Below are positions 1 through 10,448 of a DNA stretch of 64,000 nt, in pieces (position 1 is the first letter of the stretch; each line of letters opens with the position of its first letter). The stretch comes from Suillus spraguei. Its lineage: Eukaryota; Basidiomycota; Agaricomycetes; Boletales; Suillaceae. Both the position numbers and the translations under genes were made by a program. The notes under the pieces are model-generated. The model was not told the origin of the DNA. It searched no databases and saw only the letters and a program-made list of their open reading frames with translations. Where the stretch lies: assembly GCA_016800925.1 (NCBI GenBank), contig JABCPU010000307.1, positions 16,729 to 80,728 of the forward strand, in the 5' to 3' direction.

Positions 1-300
1 CTGTTGCTTTTGGAACCATTTCTTCAAGGCCGCGCGTCCAGCGCTCCATCCTCCCTCGCTCTTGCCTTCGAGTACCTTATAATGTGCGTCTGACATTTTC
101 CTCTTCTCAATGCCTCGATCATCACACGAATAGACGCCCTCTCGTTGTCTGTGAGATGCTTGTTCGGCTCGTCGAATAATTTCTCGTGAGTCCGAACACC
201 TCTTCCAGAGTCCCTGATTCATCATCAAAGATCCAGTCCTTGCGGAATGGAGGAGGATCAAGACAGCGCTTTGCAGATTGTGATCATATCTGCTCCATGA
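1..300 (-). other. Unassigned open frame running off the left edge
   Basis: On the minus strand a frame with protein-like composition (ending towards the edge in ALKKWFQKQQ, with an internal Met at position 96) runs off the window start. I recognise no family. It may be the body of a gene lying mostly outside the window or a piece of a repeat. Positions 300-700 hold low-complexity GTTTGTTGG-type sequence near 355-385 and no gene that I can support. Confidence 0.2.
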
Positions 301-733
301 GGCGTGCATCGGTGTTAGTGTTTCTCTACTACTAGGTGAGTACACTTACTGCTTGTTGTTGGTTGGTTTGTTGGTTTGTTGGTTTTTTGTCGCTGTTGCT
401 GTCGTTCGGTGGGTGATTTCTTGTCAGTCAGCTCCGTTGTTGCTACTTATAATGTACCGCGGTACATTTGATTATCACCCTAAAAATTTCATTTGTTCAG
501 GGTCGTTGTGATCCTGCCCTGCTCAATGTCTCCTTGGGGATGGCCCATCACCCTCATGGTTGTTCAAGGGTGTTCGATAGCCTAATATAGGTGGGTGAGG
601 CGCGCTCGTGCATGTCATATCCGCTGGATGGTTGTGACTGATGGCAGTAATCGCTCCCTGAGGGAGCTGCTGGACTCGATGTTTGCTGAGTGTTTCTCAT
701 TTCATCTGTCCTTGCTCCATGCGTGACTGATGA

Positions 734-1083
734 AATCTGTCCAGTCAGGGAACGGACGTTTCATGTTAGATGAGCCAAGCCATGCGTGTCTTCGATGGGG
801 TGGCTTCGACATTGTGACGATCGCCTGGGCAAAGACTCCATACTGTTCAAAAAATGAACAATATTTGCTTTGCCAATCAACACTGGCACAAATGGGGCAA
901 GAGAAGTGTTGCCTCATGCCCCATTTTGTGCCGGTGTTGATTGGCAAAGCAAATATTGTTCATTTTTTGAACAGTACGGAGTCTTTGCCCAGGCGATCGT
1001 CACAATGTCGAAGCCACCCCATCGAAGACACGCATGGTTTGGCTCATCTAACATGAAACGTTTGTTTTCTGAATGGACAGATT
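734..1083. mobile_element. Fold-back (MITE-like) palindromic element
   Basis: Two nearly perfect inverted arms (734-900 and 917-1083, mirrored sum 1817) flank a loop of about 16 nt. The ends read AATCTGTCCA and TGGACAGATT. The arms pair almost throughout, so overlapping frames on the two strands encode near-identical peptides; these are shadows, not genes. It has no transposase, so if mobile it would be non-autonomous. No clear target-site duplication is visible; the palindrome fades into TGACTGATGA / AATCAGTTG flanks. Confidence 0.75.
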
Positions 1084-1600
1084 AATCAGTTGTACATATT
1101 ATTAATTACAGAAAACTTCAACGGATGAGACCCGAGTTGATTCACACCGTCACAAGCTCCACACCCGAACTCACAACTCATTCTTGCACATGCCACCAGG
1201 TAGACAGTATTCGACTGTCATCATCATTTCAATTCCAAGGGTAGTCACTTACTGCACCAGAGATCATTCTCACGTCATACAGGGTTGCGATATACAAAGT
1301 CACATGCACGTCATGTGCACTAAGAAATGAGCGGTCATGTGTGCGGTCCCCTCAGGGAGCCATTCACTGTCACGGTGCTACATGTCAACAGTAGTGTAGT
1401 AATTGTATTGATATCCGTTACATCAATTGACGTTGGAGCAGCGTTATCACAACGCATGAGTTACAAATGAGAGTGTATTGCAACGGTCCCCTGAGGGAGC
1501 CGTCCAGTGTTGTGGAAGGACATGCAGCTGCAACACAACTATGAGTTAAGAAACTGGTGTTCACCTAGGAAAGTGATGACACTGTGTGATGCATGTGTAT

Positions 1601-1850
1601 GTGCAGTCCCCTTAGGGAGCCACTGGTGAGCAGGGTACACATAATATGAGTGTCACATGACAGTGCATGGACGGTCCACATGTGCGGTCCCCTCATGGAG
1701 CCGCTGGTGGGCAGGGTACACATCATATGAGTATCACATGACAGTGCATGGATGGTCCACATGTGCGGTCCCCTTAGGGAGCCGCTGGTGAGCACACATA
1801 ATATGAGTGTCACATGACAGTGCATGGACAGTCCCCTGAGAGAGCCGCTG
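1601..1850. repeat. 81-bp tandem repeat, about three units
   Basis: Units start at 1601, 1682 and 1763, each beginning with a GTGC(A/G)GTCCCC motif followed by AGGGAGCC, and each carrying the ACACATAATATGAGTGTCACA block. Looser copies of the GGTCCCCT-AGGGAGCC core occur upstream near 1345 and 1485. The core loosely resembles the GTCCCCAATGGGAGCC core of the 48-bp satellite at 44.5-48.2 kb. Confidence 0.8.
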
Positions 1851-2034
1851 CTCATCCCGTCCATCATTACACAGTCAACCCTAATTCTTCCACAAAAGGA
1901 AATTCTCTCCCTCTGACCGAAATTTAAACCATAGATTAGGATTAGGGTCTCAAGCACTGAGCCATCCACCTACGCAACCTATGATCCACTATCAACCAGA
2001 GAAGCCCTCAGATTCACCAAGTCAAGAAAGCCCC

Positions 2035-2510
2035 AGAAGCGAAAACAGTTGGTACCATTAGCAATGGTTTGACCCCCATGAAGGGGTGGCAACCAACAAG
2101 AAAAGTCCTCAGAAGCGAAAATAGGTGGTACTGTTAGCAACAGTTTGACCCCCATGAGGGGTGGCAACCACCAGAAAAAGCCCCCAGACCCACTAAGCAA
2201 AAGATGCAACATTTAGATAGTGATAGAAATTGAGTGAGTGGTGAGGAAGAAAGAAGGAAGAAAGAGACGATTTTTGGTTCAAGTTGAGCGCATTTTTGCT
2301 TATTAAGCATTGCCAAATAAAGCCCATCACCTGCAAAATCAAGACAAGATTTGTAGTTGACCGCATTTTTGCTTATTAAGCATTGCCAAATAAAGCCCAT
2401 CACCTGCAAAATCAAGACAATATTTGTAGTCCAAGTTGACCGCATTTTTGCTTATAATCAATTGCCAAACATGGCCTATTAGCTGAAAATTCAAGAAAGA
2501 AGATTTGTGG
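2035..2510. repeat. Two short tandem repeat families (about 77 bp and 74-79 bp)
   Basis: From 2035 to 2195 a unit of about 77 bp, containing GTTTGACCCCCATGA and GGGGTGGCAACCA, occurs twice. From 2289 a 74-79 bp unit beginning GCATTTTTGCTTATTAAG occurs at 2289, 2363 and 2442, the last copy being diverged. Long frames here come from the periodicity and have no protein character. Confidence 0.8.
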
Positions 2511-2689
2511 TTCATTTCATGTTAGAGTCATGCTGTCCTCTTTTCCTACCAACTGTGCCCAGAGGCCTGATTTTATGTAGATACTGATGCATTAAAGCAT
2601 GCTCATCACAATTTATGATCTTGAAGATGGATTGAAGATAGTCCCAGAGCATTCCCAGCGCATGGGAATATAAACATGTCAGTTTGCCT

Positions 2690-4190
2690 GATATCCCCCA
2701 CAAAGATCGATTTTTCTAGGCTTCCCATGACTCGCTTAGTCTTCAAACACATTTTTCCTGGGGGATTTTGACATCCCTGAAGATGATGGTAAAAGCCATT
2801 TGTCCAGGAAAAATCGTGTTCTTGAGATATGCAAGGTGCCCCTCCCCTCTCCTACTGGACATATCTTGTTAACATGCAAATACCGATGTATACATGGCTG
2901 TTCCTATTGTTTTTGGATGCTACAAATCGATTAAAGATGGTCCCAAAGCATTCCCAGCATGTGGGAATCCAAATATATATCAGTTTGCCTGGTGCCCCTC
3001 CCCTCTTCTACTGGACATATCTTGTTAACATGCAAATACAGATGTATACATGGCTGTTCCTATTGTTTTTGGATGCTACAAATCGATTACAGATGGTCCA
3101 AAAGCATTCCCAGCATGTGGGAATCTAAATATATATCAGTTTGCCTGCTGCCCCCAACAAAGATCGATTTTTCTAGGCTTCCCATGACTTGCTCAGCCTT
3201 TGAAATTATCTTTCTGGGGGGCTTTTGATGCTTCTGAAGATGATTGTCGAAGCCATTTGTTCAGAAAAAATCATATTGTAGAGATATACAAGGTCCCCCT
3301 CCCCCTCCTACTAGTCATATCTTGTTAGCATGCAAATGCCAATATATATATGGCTGTTCCTATTGTTTTTCTATGTTACAAATCGATTGGAAATGGTTCC
3401 AGAGCATTCCCAGCAGGTGGCAATGTAAACAAGTCAGTTTGCCTGGTACCCCCTACAAAGATCAATTTTTCCAGACTTCCCATGACTTGCTCAGCCTTCA
3501 AACTCATTTTTCCTGGGGGCTTTCAATGTCCCTGAAGACTATGGTTGAAGCCATTTGTCCAGGAAAAATCGTGTTTTTGAGATATGCAAGGTACCCCTCC
3601 CCCTCCTACTGGTTATATCTTGTTAACATGCAAATACCGATATATATATGGCTGTTCCTATTATTTTTCGATAGTATAAATTGATTGGAAATGGTTCCAG
3701 AGCATTTAAGGCCTGTGGGAATATAAATATGTCAGTTTACCTGGTACCCCCCACAAAGATCGATTTTTCTAGGCTTCCCATGACTTGCTTATCCTTCAAA
3801 CTTATTTTTCCTGGGGGCTATTGACATCCCTGAAGATGATAGTGAAGCCCGTTTGTCCAGGAAAAATCGCATTCTTGAGATATGCATGACCCTCCTCCCC
3901 CCTCCTACTGGTTATATCTTGTTACTGTGCAAATACCGATATATATATGACTGTTATTATTGTTTTTTGATGCTAGAAATCGATTAGGAATAGTCCCAGA
4001 GCATTTCAAGCCTGTGGGAATCTAAATATGGAAGTTTGCCTGGTACCCCCCACAAAGATCGATTTTTCTAGGCTTCCCATGACTTGCCTATCCTTCAAAC
4101 TCATTTTTCCTGGAGACTATTAACATCCCTGAAGATGATAGTGAAGCCCGTTTGTCCAGGAAAAATCGTGTTCTTGAGATATACAAGGTC
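2690..4190. repeat. About 298-bp satellite, roughly 4.5 units
   Basis: The conserved block AAAGATCGATTTTTCTAGGC recurs near 2704, 3161, 3458, 3755 and 4054. The spacing is 296-299 bp except for the first interval, which carries an internal duplication of about 150 bp. Each unit also has a CTCCTACTGG-TATCTTGTTA block and a GTGGGAAT block. No coding potential is evident. The array ends abruptly at about 4190, where a different repeat begins inside the 3' end of the next gene. Confidence 0.85.
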
Positions 4191-4288
4191 CTCCTAGTGA
4201 AATAGTACCATCAACAAACGAAGACCATGTTTGCTGAGAATAGCCCACTTTTGCTTGGCGAACTCGCTCGATTTCGGCTTTCTGTTGC

Positions 4289-5389
4289 TCAATTTCGGCG
4301 TCCTAGTGAAATAGTACCATCAACAAACGAAGACCATGTTTGCTGAGAATAGCCCACTTTTGATTGGCGAACTCGCTCGATTTCAGCGTCCTGGTGAAAT
4401 AGTACCACCAACAAACGAAGACAATGTTTCCTGAGAATAACCCACTTTTGCTTGTCGAACTTGCTCGATTTCGACCTCAAACTCCATGCGCAATTTGTGT
4501 CGATTCTGCAATGATGAGTACCATCAAGAAATGGAGACCATATTAGCTGAGAATAGCCCACCTTTGCCTCTTTAGCTTCGTGATGGGACTTTACCTGCTC
4601 AAGCGTCCCCAACATCTTTTGCCACTCAGACTGATAAGCAGCACATACAGCCTCGATATCCTTAGTTGGCAATCCTAATGCGACCCCGCGATAACGACCA
4701 CGTGCATGATGGTTTCCACACTCCAAGTCTTGATCACTACAGAACAGCTCTTTCAAGGTGCCCCACACTGTGCTCGAAAACCAATAGCATTGGTTTTCAT
4801 ATAGTTGGTATGCCGGGGCCTGGCGGTGTACCAGAGACAGGACAGTGGACACTTGAAGTGCCGAGGGCGCAGAAGATGTAGGAAAGTCAAAGCTACAAAG
4901 CTTGCTGTATGGTGTATATCTGACTTGAAGTTGTGGCGCTGCATCACGGGGGGAACCATAAATAGATACAGAGTCATATGCGTTGGTGTTGGATGATGAG
5001 GGACAGACTAATTCAGATGATTGTTTGAAGGAACAGCCTTGTCTTTGCACGGCACGGTCTGCAGACACTACAGCCTGAGCGGAGCAGCCATCGATCCAAT
5101 GTCTGAAAAAAAATAACAGGAACTCGTGTTCGGGATGACTACCACATTTGTGATATTCCATGCGTGCCAGCACACATTTTGCATACAGATTACCCTGGGT
5201 TTCATCCCAAGAATCTGCCATCGAGGAACACCAACTCAGGACTGACGCACTATTGATATCAGGCCCATTTGGACAGTGAAACTTTAAAGCTGGAAGTCCA
5301 GGAGGAGGCTCTGACATGAATACACGATGAAAGGAGGATAGAAAATGGCTAATCCAGGAACTATTTCTTCGGTCTTGTTTTAAGGACAT
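4289..5389 (-). CDS. Lineage-specific hypothetical protein with C-terminal tandem duplications
   Basis: A single uninterrupted frame of 366 codons from ATG at 5389. I see no named domain, signal peptide or membrane segment. The middle (YWFSSTVWGTLKEL, then LPTKDIEAVCAAYQSEWQKM) has the style of uncharacterised proteins common in mushroom genomes, but I cannot assign a function. The last ~100 residues come from an 85-115 bp DNA tandem repeat (units near 4196, 4306, 4396, partial at 4513): the peptide block KVGYSQ..WS.F.DGT recurs, with one copy frame-shifted into another reading. Repeat growth has therefore extended or replaced the original C-terminus. It could be a real orphan gene or part of an old mobile element. 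Confidence 0.5.
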   Translation of the reverse strand: MSLKQDRRNSSWISHFLSSFHRVFMSEPPPGLPALKFHCPNGPDINSASVLSWCSSMADSWDETQGNLYAKCVLARMEYHKCGSHPEHEFLLFFFRHWIDGCSAQAVVSADRAVQRQGCSFKQSSELVCPSSSNTNAYDSVSIYGSPRDAAPQLQVRYTPYSKLCSFDFPTSSAPSALQVSTVLSLVHRQAPAYQLYENQCYWFSSTVWGTLKELFCSDQDLECGNHHARGRYRGVALGLPTKDIEAVCAAYQSEWQKMLGTLEQVKSHHEAKEAKVGYSQLIWSPFLDGTHHCRIDTNCAWSLRSKSSKFDKQKWVILRKHCLRLLVVLFHQDAEIERVRQSKVGYSQQTWSSFVDGTISLGRRN

Positions 5390-5546
5390 GATAGATTGTC
5401 AAGGGTTTGAACACGTTGCTCCAAGGAGAGGCGTCACGGTCGAGTCAATTGAAGATGTAGACAGCTGCGAGCGGCCCGGCTTGCCCCTGGGTGCCAGGCC
5501 TGTGAGTTTGCAACCTGTTCGTCAGACAAAAGCTCACATATAACTT

Positions 5547-7214
5547 AACCTTCCATAACCACAAGCTCTCCGTTCTCCAAGAAGCCGTCCTTTGCATCCA
5601 TCAGAAACGCATTCAAGAAGAACACTGATGTACTGCCATTACCTCCACTGGACTACCAAGCATATCCCATCCTCAAGAACCCCTTTAACTGCTCGACGTC
5701 GTCCTTGCCTCACGCCACCTTGACATCTAATAAGACATTCAATGCTTCAAGTCCACCTCATCCTCGCGCCCCAACACCTGAATCTAGCAAATCACGCCCC
5801 CGCGCTCCATCAAGGGCAAGGGGGCATTCCACTCCAAGATCTCATCATTCTCAATCTGGATCTATATTTCACAACTCGGACACAGGGAGTGATTATGGTC
5901 ACGTCTTCTCTTACTCATCCTCTCCTCCTCCCGTCCCCTGCGTACCCGACACGTTTGGTGCTCAGATGTTCAGTGGTGATGGACCCTCAATGGAGGAAGA
6001 TGGCAAAGTGCCATCGGGTCCTAAGATGCCGTCTGATTATGCTCTGCATGCAGTTTTTATTCGGTTTTCTACTCTGGCGGAGGCAAAGATGACTGCTTTC
6101 CTTCACGAAACACTGGTATTTACTTTCTTTTCAAATGGGTGGGGCATACGTCATTCACGCGCCTTCAGGATCACGAACCTTTGTTGACAAACTTCATGGG
6201 TCCTTCGCTGGATCCTAAGTTTGATGACATGATGAGTTCTTTGGGAAAGATAGCTCAGGAACATCCAAAACCCGTCATAGACTCAATTAGGTGCTGGAGA
6301 CGCAGTCATAATGAAAATGTCAGCCCCGACATACTTAAGCATCATGCTAGTCAATCGCCTTTATGGACACGTGGTGCGAGAGTTCAAGAGCTGTTTACCT
6401 TGCTGAGTGAACGAAAGTTGCTGACGTCAATACACATCATGTGTCGCGCTCTGATTGCCGTCTTGTCCATTTTTTCCAAAGACGCACTGGGTGATATGCC
6501 GGGATTTACCCTGGAGGAAACAACATTCGAGCAGTTCAAGAGACCGGACTTGAAGCTTGTTGCACAGTCAGCTAATCATCGGCTTAATGCTGAACTCTAT
6601 GCTATGCTGCTCGGACACTTCGCAAACGTTCGGTGAGCATAGTGTCGTTACTGCACCATTATCCAAACTAATTATCCGCCAGCTTTGTGAATGTCACGGA
6701 TCGTTTTCTTTGTGAGCTCGAGCCTGTAACGAATGGTCAAGTGGCGAAATACCTTGATACGAAGTACGAGCATCTAGTGAAAGGGCTCCGTCACGTTCAA
6801 CTGAGAGTGAGATCTATCCTGTCCTCTGTATTTTTGTGTTCATGTATCAGCTAGGTATGGCCGCCAGAGGCATTTTGAGGAGGGAGCCGAATTATTAGCC
6901 AAGTCCTTCGCAAATGCGCATGGTCTTCGGTTCAAGATTGCTTTTGCCGATACGTTGACTCGTCTCTTGCACCCTATTGGAAAGGTGTTTCCTATTTTCT
7001 GACTGGTACTGGTACACGCTAATATGACCTCAAGACGGCGCAGGCCGAAGTCAATCATCCACAATGGGAAAAGGCGATCGAAAGGATCTATCCTAGTGCT
7101 AGACGCGTTCAAGGCTACCACCAAGGACAGTACCAGTTGTCTCAAGGCTCGTCGTCGTCGCAGCAGAGTGATTCCAGCTACCCTTATGAACCCAAAGGCA
7201 AGGGCAGGATGTGA
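5547..7214 (+). pseudogene. TAO3: N-terminal fragment of TAO3/Mor2/Furry-type cell morphogenesis protein
   Basis: Spliced exons give a Ser/Pro-rich leader (PFSKKPSFASIRNAFK, about 5566) and then the conserved N-terminal helical region: NFMGPSLDPKFDDMMSSLGK, IDSIRCWRRSHNEN, FTLLSERKLLTSIHIMCRAL, EETTFEQFKRPDLKLVAQSA and, after introns at 6116-6168 and 6633-6682, TDRFLCELEP...KYEHLVKGLRHVQ and AFADTLTRLLHPIGK. Family proteins are large (about 2,000 residues or more) scaffolds for NDR-kinase polarity signalling. Here the homology stops after AEVNHPQWEKAIERIYPSAR and a short Gln/Ser-rich tail (QGYHQGQYQLSQGSSSSQQS) ends at a TGA at 7212-7214. No start codon is visible, so both ends are missing. 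Family assignment is from recalled conservation. Confidence 0.78.
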
Positions 7215-7759
7215 GTGCGCCAGTGCCTCAGGCCCATGATCTCATACTTCTGCATGTGTGTGGGGTCCTCTACACATATTCTTTATCCATTTCTTTTTGG
7301 TTTCTTCTCTCAAGCTTGATCGTAATGCGCACTTCTCTATGCCCTAATGAATTTCCTTGACGTTGTTTCCTTCCTTTTTTTCAATGCTACGCCTTTCCGC
7401 TTGTTTTTCTCTTCATTCCTGCTCGATGATATGGTATTGGTCTCACTGCAATGTTTGTGTTCACATACTCATGATCGCATCTACTTACATTCCTGCAATT
7501 CACTATCGTCCATGCATCAATAATCACATATTTTCTGCCTCACAAACTGTATCCCAAGTCCCCATCATTGCTCCAATATATATCTATATCCAAAGATTTT
7601 TGTGTGTCGAGGCTTCTCAATCCCTCACCATTATTGGCAACAGAAATCGACTCGCACATCTCATGCACATCAATAACAGACAAATCTATGGAACAACAAT
7701 GCCCTGTGATAGAGATATGTATGTATGATAAAGTGTCCAATGCTACGAAGACTTTGAAA
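7215..7759. other. No gene seen
   Basis: AT-rich sequence between the TAO3-like fragment and the amidase fragment. Short frames on both strands have no recognisable content. The most distal, decayed part of the amidase C-terminus may extend into 7700-7760. Confidence 0.5.
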
Positions 7760-9010
7760 AAAGACCACCACCCCTCCATCGCTTTGGGATCGTAAACAGG
7801 ATTCTTGCCCAAGTACATACGGGTCTCGAACATTTCATTTTCGATCGGCCTGAGGCACCTACTACAAAATCTGTTGACAGGTTGTCGGTATCTGAATTGA
7901 CGCGCGTCACTGGTATGGTGCCGCCAGGAGAGTCGATAACGTTGTACGTAATGGTAGCGGCTGCGAGCATGGACAAGTATGTCGCACCCCTGGAGATTAT
8001 GAGCTTCACAACCAAGAAGGAAGGTGCGGAAACTTACCCGTGAGGTATCACTGGAAGGGACTGCACAGGTGCGATGATTCCATCAAAACTGTATTTGTCC
8101 CATACCTGGGGGGTATTAACAAAGGAAAGTCCCTAAATGTCAATACGCTTACCTGTTCATACCACGCAGCGGCAACCTTATTCCGTTGGTCAGTGAAATC
8201 CGTGAATTCCAAAACAGACTTCTCCCATGCCAACGAGAAGAAACGCGGGAAGAGGGAGTCGCCCAAGAACGTCTTGGCGATCCAACAAGCCAGCTTACAA
8301 ACGAAGGACGGTAATCTGGGACCCAAGGTGACCAAGAATAAACTGTCCTCCTGCAAGTCGGGTTGTGTGAGATATAGGCGGCATATCTTTAATTTAAACT
8401 TGCCATAGGGTCTGAATCAAGATGTGACAGCATCTTCTTATAACCGTCGGATGATGCGAGTCCCAGGAACACCTCCATCGCACTTGCGTCTTGATAAATT
8501 GTCAGGATGGAGAATGAGGAGAGGTATAGAAAGCGTACTCAAAGGAGATGTAAACTCAATACATTGATGTCCCTGCTTCCTGAGTGCTGAGACTGTCTCC
8601 AGTACTGCTCGTTTGCATGCAGGTGACGATTCCATCATGCCATCTATAAGGAACCTATAAGCAGCAAATCACGATGTTCCACATATATCATAGTACCTGA
8701 CAGGTAATAGCCAAAGCAAAGCTTGGAAGGGAGCTCGACAGCGTGGTACGACATGGGAATATTCTGGTGAGACGAGTCCTTTTGGCCAAAGATAGTTTTG
8801 CAGAACAATTCACAGTCCTGAACAGACCTAGAAAATAGTCAAGAATGAGCCAAGTGATGCAGGTAGCGACTAACCACGCTAATGGCCCATGAGAAGATCG
8901 AATTGCTTCGAATCCAAGCCGGACGGCTGTAAGACAAAGCCAGTTAGCGTCTTAGTTGGAAGAATCGAGAACATCACCTTCCTTGCCTTGTGTACCAATA
9001 GAACTAACAC
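7760..9010 (-). pseudogene. Amidase-signature family enzyme, 3' part only
   Basis: Read on the minus strand, spliced exons give VQDCELFCKTIFG, then PACKRAVLETVSALRKQGHQ, LFLVTLGPRLPSFVCKLACW, WDKYSFDGIIAPVQSLPVIP, and finally NVIDSPGGTIPVTRVN, typical of the C-terminal half of fungal acetamidase-type enzymes (amide hydrolysis by a Ser-cisSer-Lys triad). The catalytic GGSSGG and DIGGS motifs belong to the missing 5' part; homology ends abruptly at 9010. An intron (GTAAGTTTCC...) lies near 8010. Near 7830 the frame shifts before ETRMYLGKNPVYDPKAME, and the expected terminal GVQVVG-like strand is unreadable. Positions 8696-9010 are duplicated, about 97% identical, in both palindrome arms. Confidence 0.88.
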
Positions 9011-9552
9011 ATTGTATAGGACTATGGTGTACGGTCTTTCGCCCGCGCCCCTGTAGTTGTCCTAGTATGACATAGAACAGCTCGCACAGGCAACCATATG
9101 ACCATCAACACCCATCCCAAAATCACCCGGAGCGGGCCAAGCACGAGGATGTTGGGTAGCAAGACGGCCAATCGCAATGGACCACTGCCAGGCATTTTGT
9201 CAGAGACGTAGATAATGCATCTCGTACATTCAATAGTCAAGAAGATCGGAAGGGGCAAAGAAGCGTAGACTATGGGTTGTTGTGAGTCGCAGTTGAGCGG
9301 AGTAAAGATTAAGAATCACGTACGAGCATCGTTCATGCTCATGATGTTGTCACAACAATAGATATTTGATATATCGATTCCTTCGGTCAAACAGCTTCGA
9401 ACTATAGACAAGGTGATCTCGACTGAGATGGATGTTGGTGATGCAGTTGTGAGTTCTTTGTAGAGTGGTTCAATTTGAAGAATCAACAGAAGTTCAAAAC
9501 CACCCACAGTTGTCAAACTGGCGCTTCTGGTATGACGGCCCAGAGGAGACAA
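9011..9552 (-). CDS. Unknown hydrophobic protein fragment
   Basis: Two minus-strand exon-like frames, 9316-9552 and 9022-9258, can be joined across a putative intron (about 9259-9325). The second is strongly hydrophobic (LRLAVLLPNILVLGPLRVIL, then GWVLMVIWLPV), suggesting two membrane segments. I do not recognise the family. It abuts the truncated amidase exactly where amidase homology stops, so the junction at 9010/9011 is a rearrangement breakpoint and this gene may itself be a fragment. Confidence 0.35.
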
Positions 9553-9699
9553 TGATAAATTGAATCATTTTGTATAAAAAATCTACATGCTAACCCAAAA
9601 ATCGTAAATTATCTGAATGATAACCAAAAGTCATCCACGTGGCTTCTCAAAACTCCAAAGAGTTTTGTAACGCAGCTGTGAATTTGTCCGTCGTACTGC

Positions 9700-10273
9700 A
9701 GGTTTAATATCCAAAAAACTCGCTGTACATGCCAAATGCATCGTAGGCATGGACATCAGCCAGAGCATGGTTGACCAGTACAATCAAAGCGTCTTCAATC
9801 AGGGTATACCATCCGAGGAGATGAGGGCTGTGTGCTGTGACCTGACCGTTGCCCCAAATCAGCTGGATGGAATGAAGTTTGATGTGGTTGTGGTACGTCT
9901 CCACTTGCAATGTTCAACGTCAACTTCTCACCTTGACAACCACTAGTGTGCATCGTCTTATCACCATTTCCTTTCTATCGAAGATGTCACGAAGGCTCTT
10001 GCATCATACCTGAAACCAGGGGGTTCGCTCTTGGTCGCAGATTTAATAAAACCATCTTCTGCAGAATCTGCACATGCATTGTTTCCCACTGGAAAGCACA
10101 ATATCGTCGCACACAATGGTGGATTTGAGGAGGCTGATATCAAAGCCGCATTTGAGGGTGCTGGACTAATTAACTTTTCGTTTACGACAGCTTGCAAGGC
10201 AAAGAAACATGGACACCCTGTCCAACTCTTTTTAGCTTCTGGGACGAAGGAAGTTGCTGAAGAGGCAAACTAG
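9700..10273 (+). pseudogene. 5'-truncated SAM-dependent methyltransferase (class I fold)
   Basis: Exon one reads SKKLAVHAKCIVGMDISQSM (the end of motif I with the acidic GMDIS strand), then the motif II/III region ending FDVVV. An intron (GTACGTCTCC...CCACTAG, 9893-9947) leads to CASSYHHF, a motif IV-like stretch with LKPGGSLLVADLIKP, then the C-terminal half ending at 10273. The Gly-rich SAM-binding loop normally upstream (DFACGTG-like) is not found, so the N-terminus is missing or lies in an exon lost at the 9.6-9.7 kb boundary. The substrate cannot be inferred. Positions 10274-10448 hold no gene. Confidence 0.72.
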
Positions 10274-10448
10274 TAGTAGATTACTTTGTATTAGATCAAA
10301 CCATCATTTGAGAGATAATAAACCACCAAATCGTCTTCTGGCAACATTATCAATTTTGGCCTTTACTTCCCAGAATGCTTTCCACCAAGCTCTCCCGATG
10401 CTCTCCGCAATTGAGCTTCCATCATGATTCTCCACACTGCTCACGCAT

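Noticed and set aside
870..1085. Small protein genes on both strands of the 734-1083 element
   Set aside because: The near-identical peptides on opposite strands follow from the palindrome itself.
1565..3684. Frames of 77-146 codons over the 81-bp and 298-bp repeats
   Set aside because: Periodic translations of tandem repeats, overlapping in several frames, with no protein family character.
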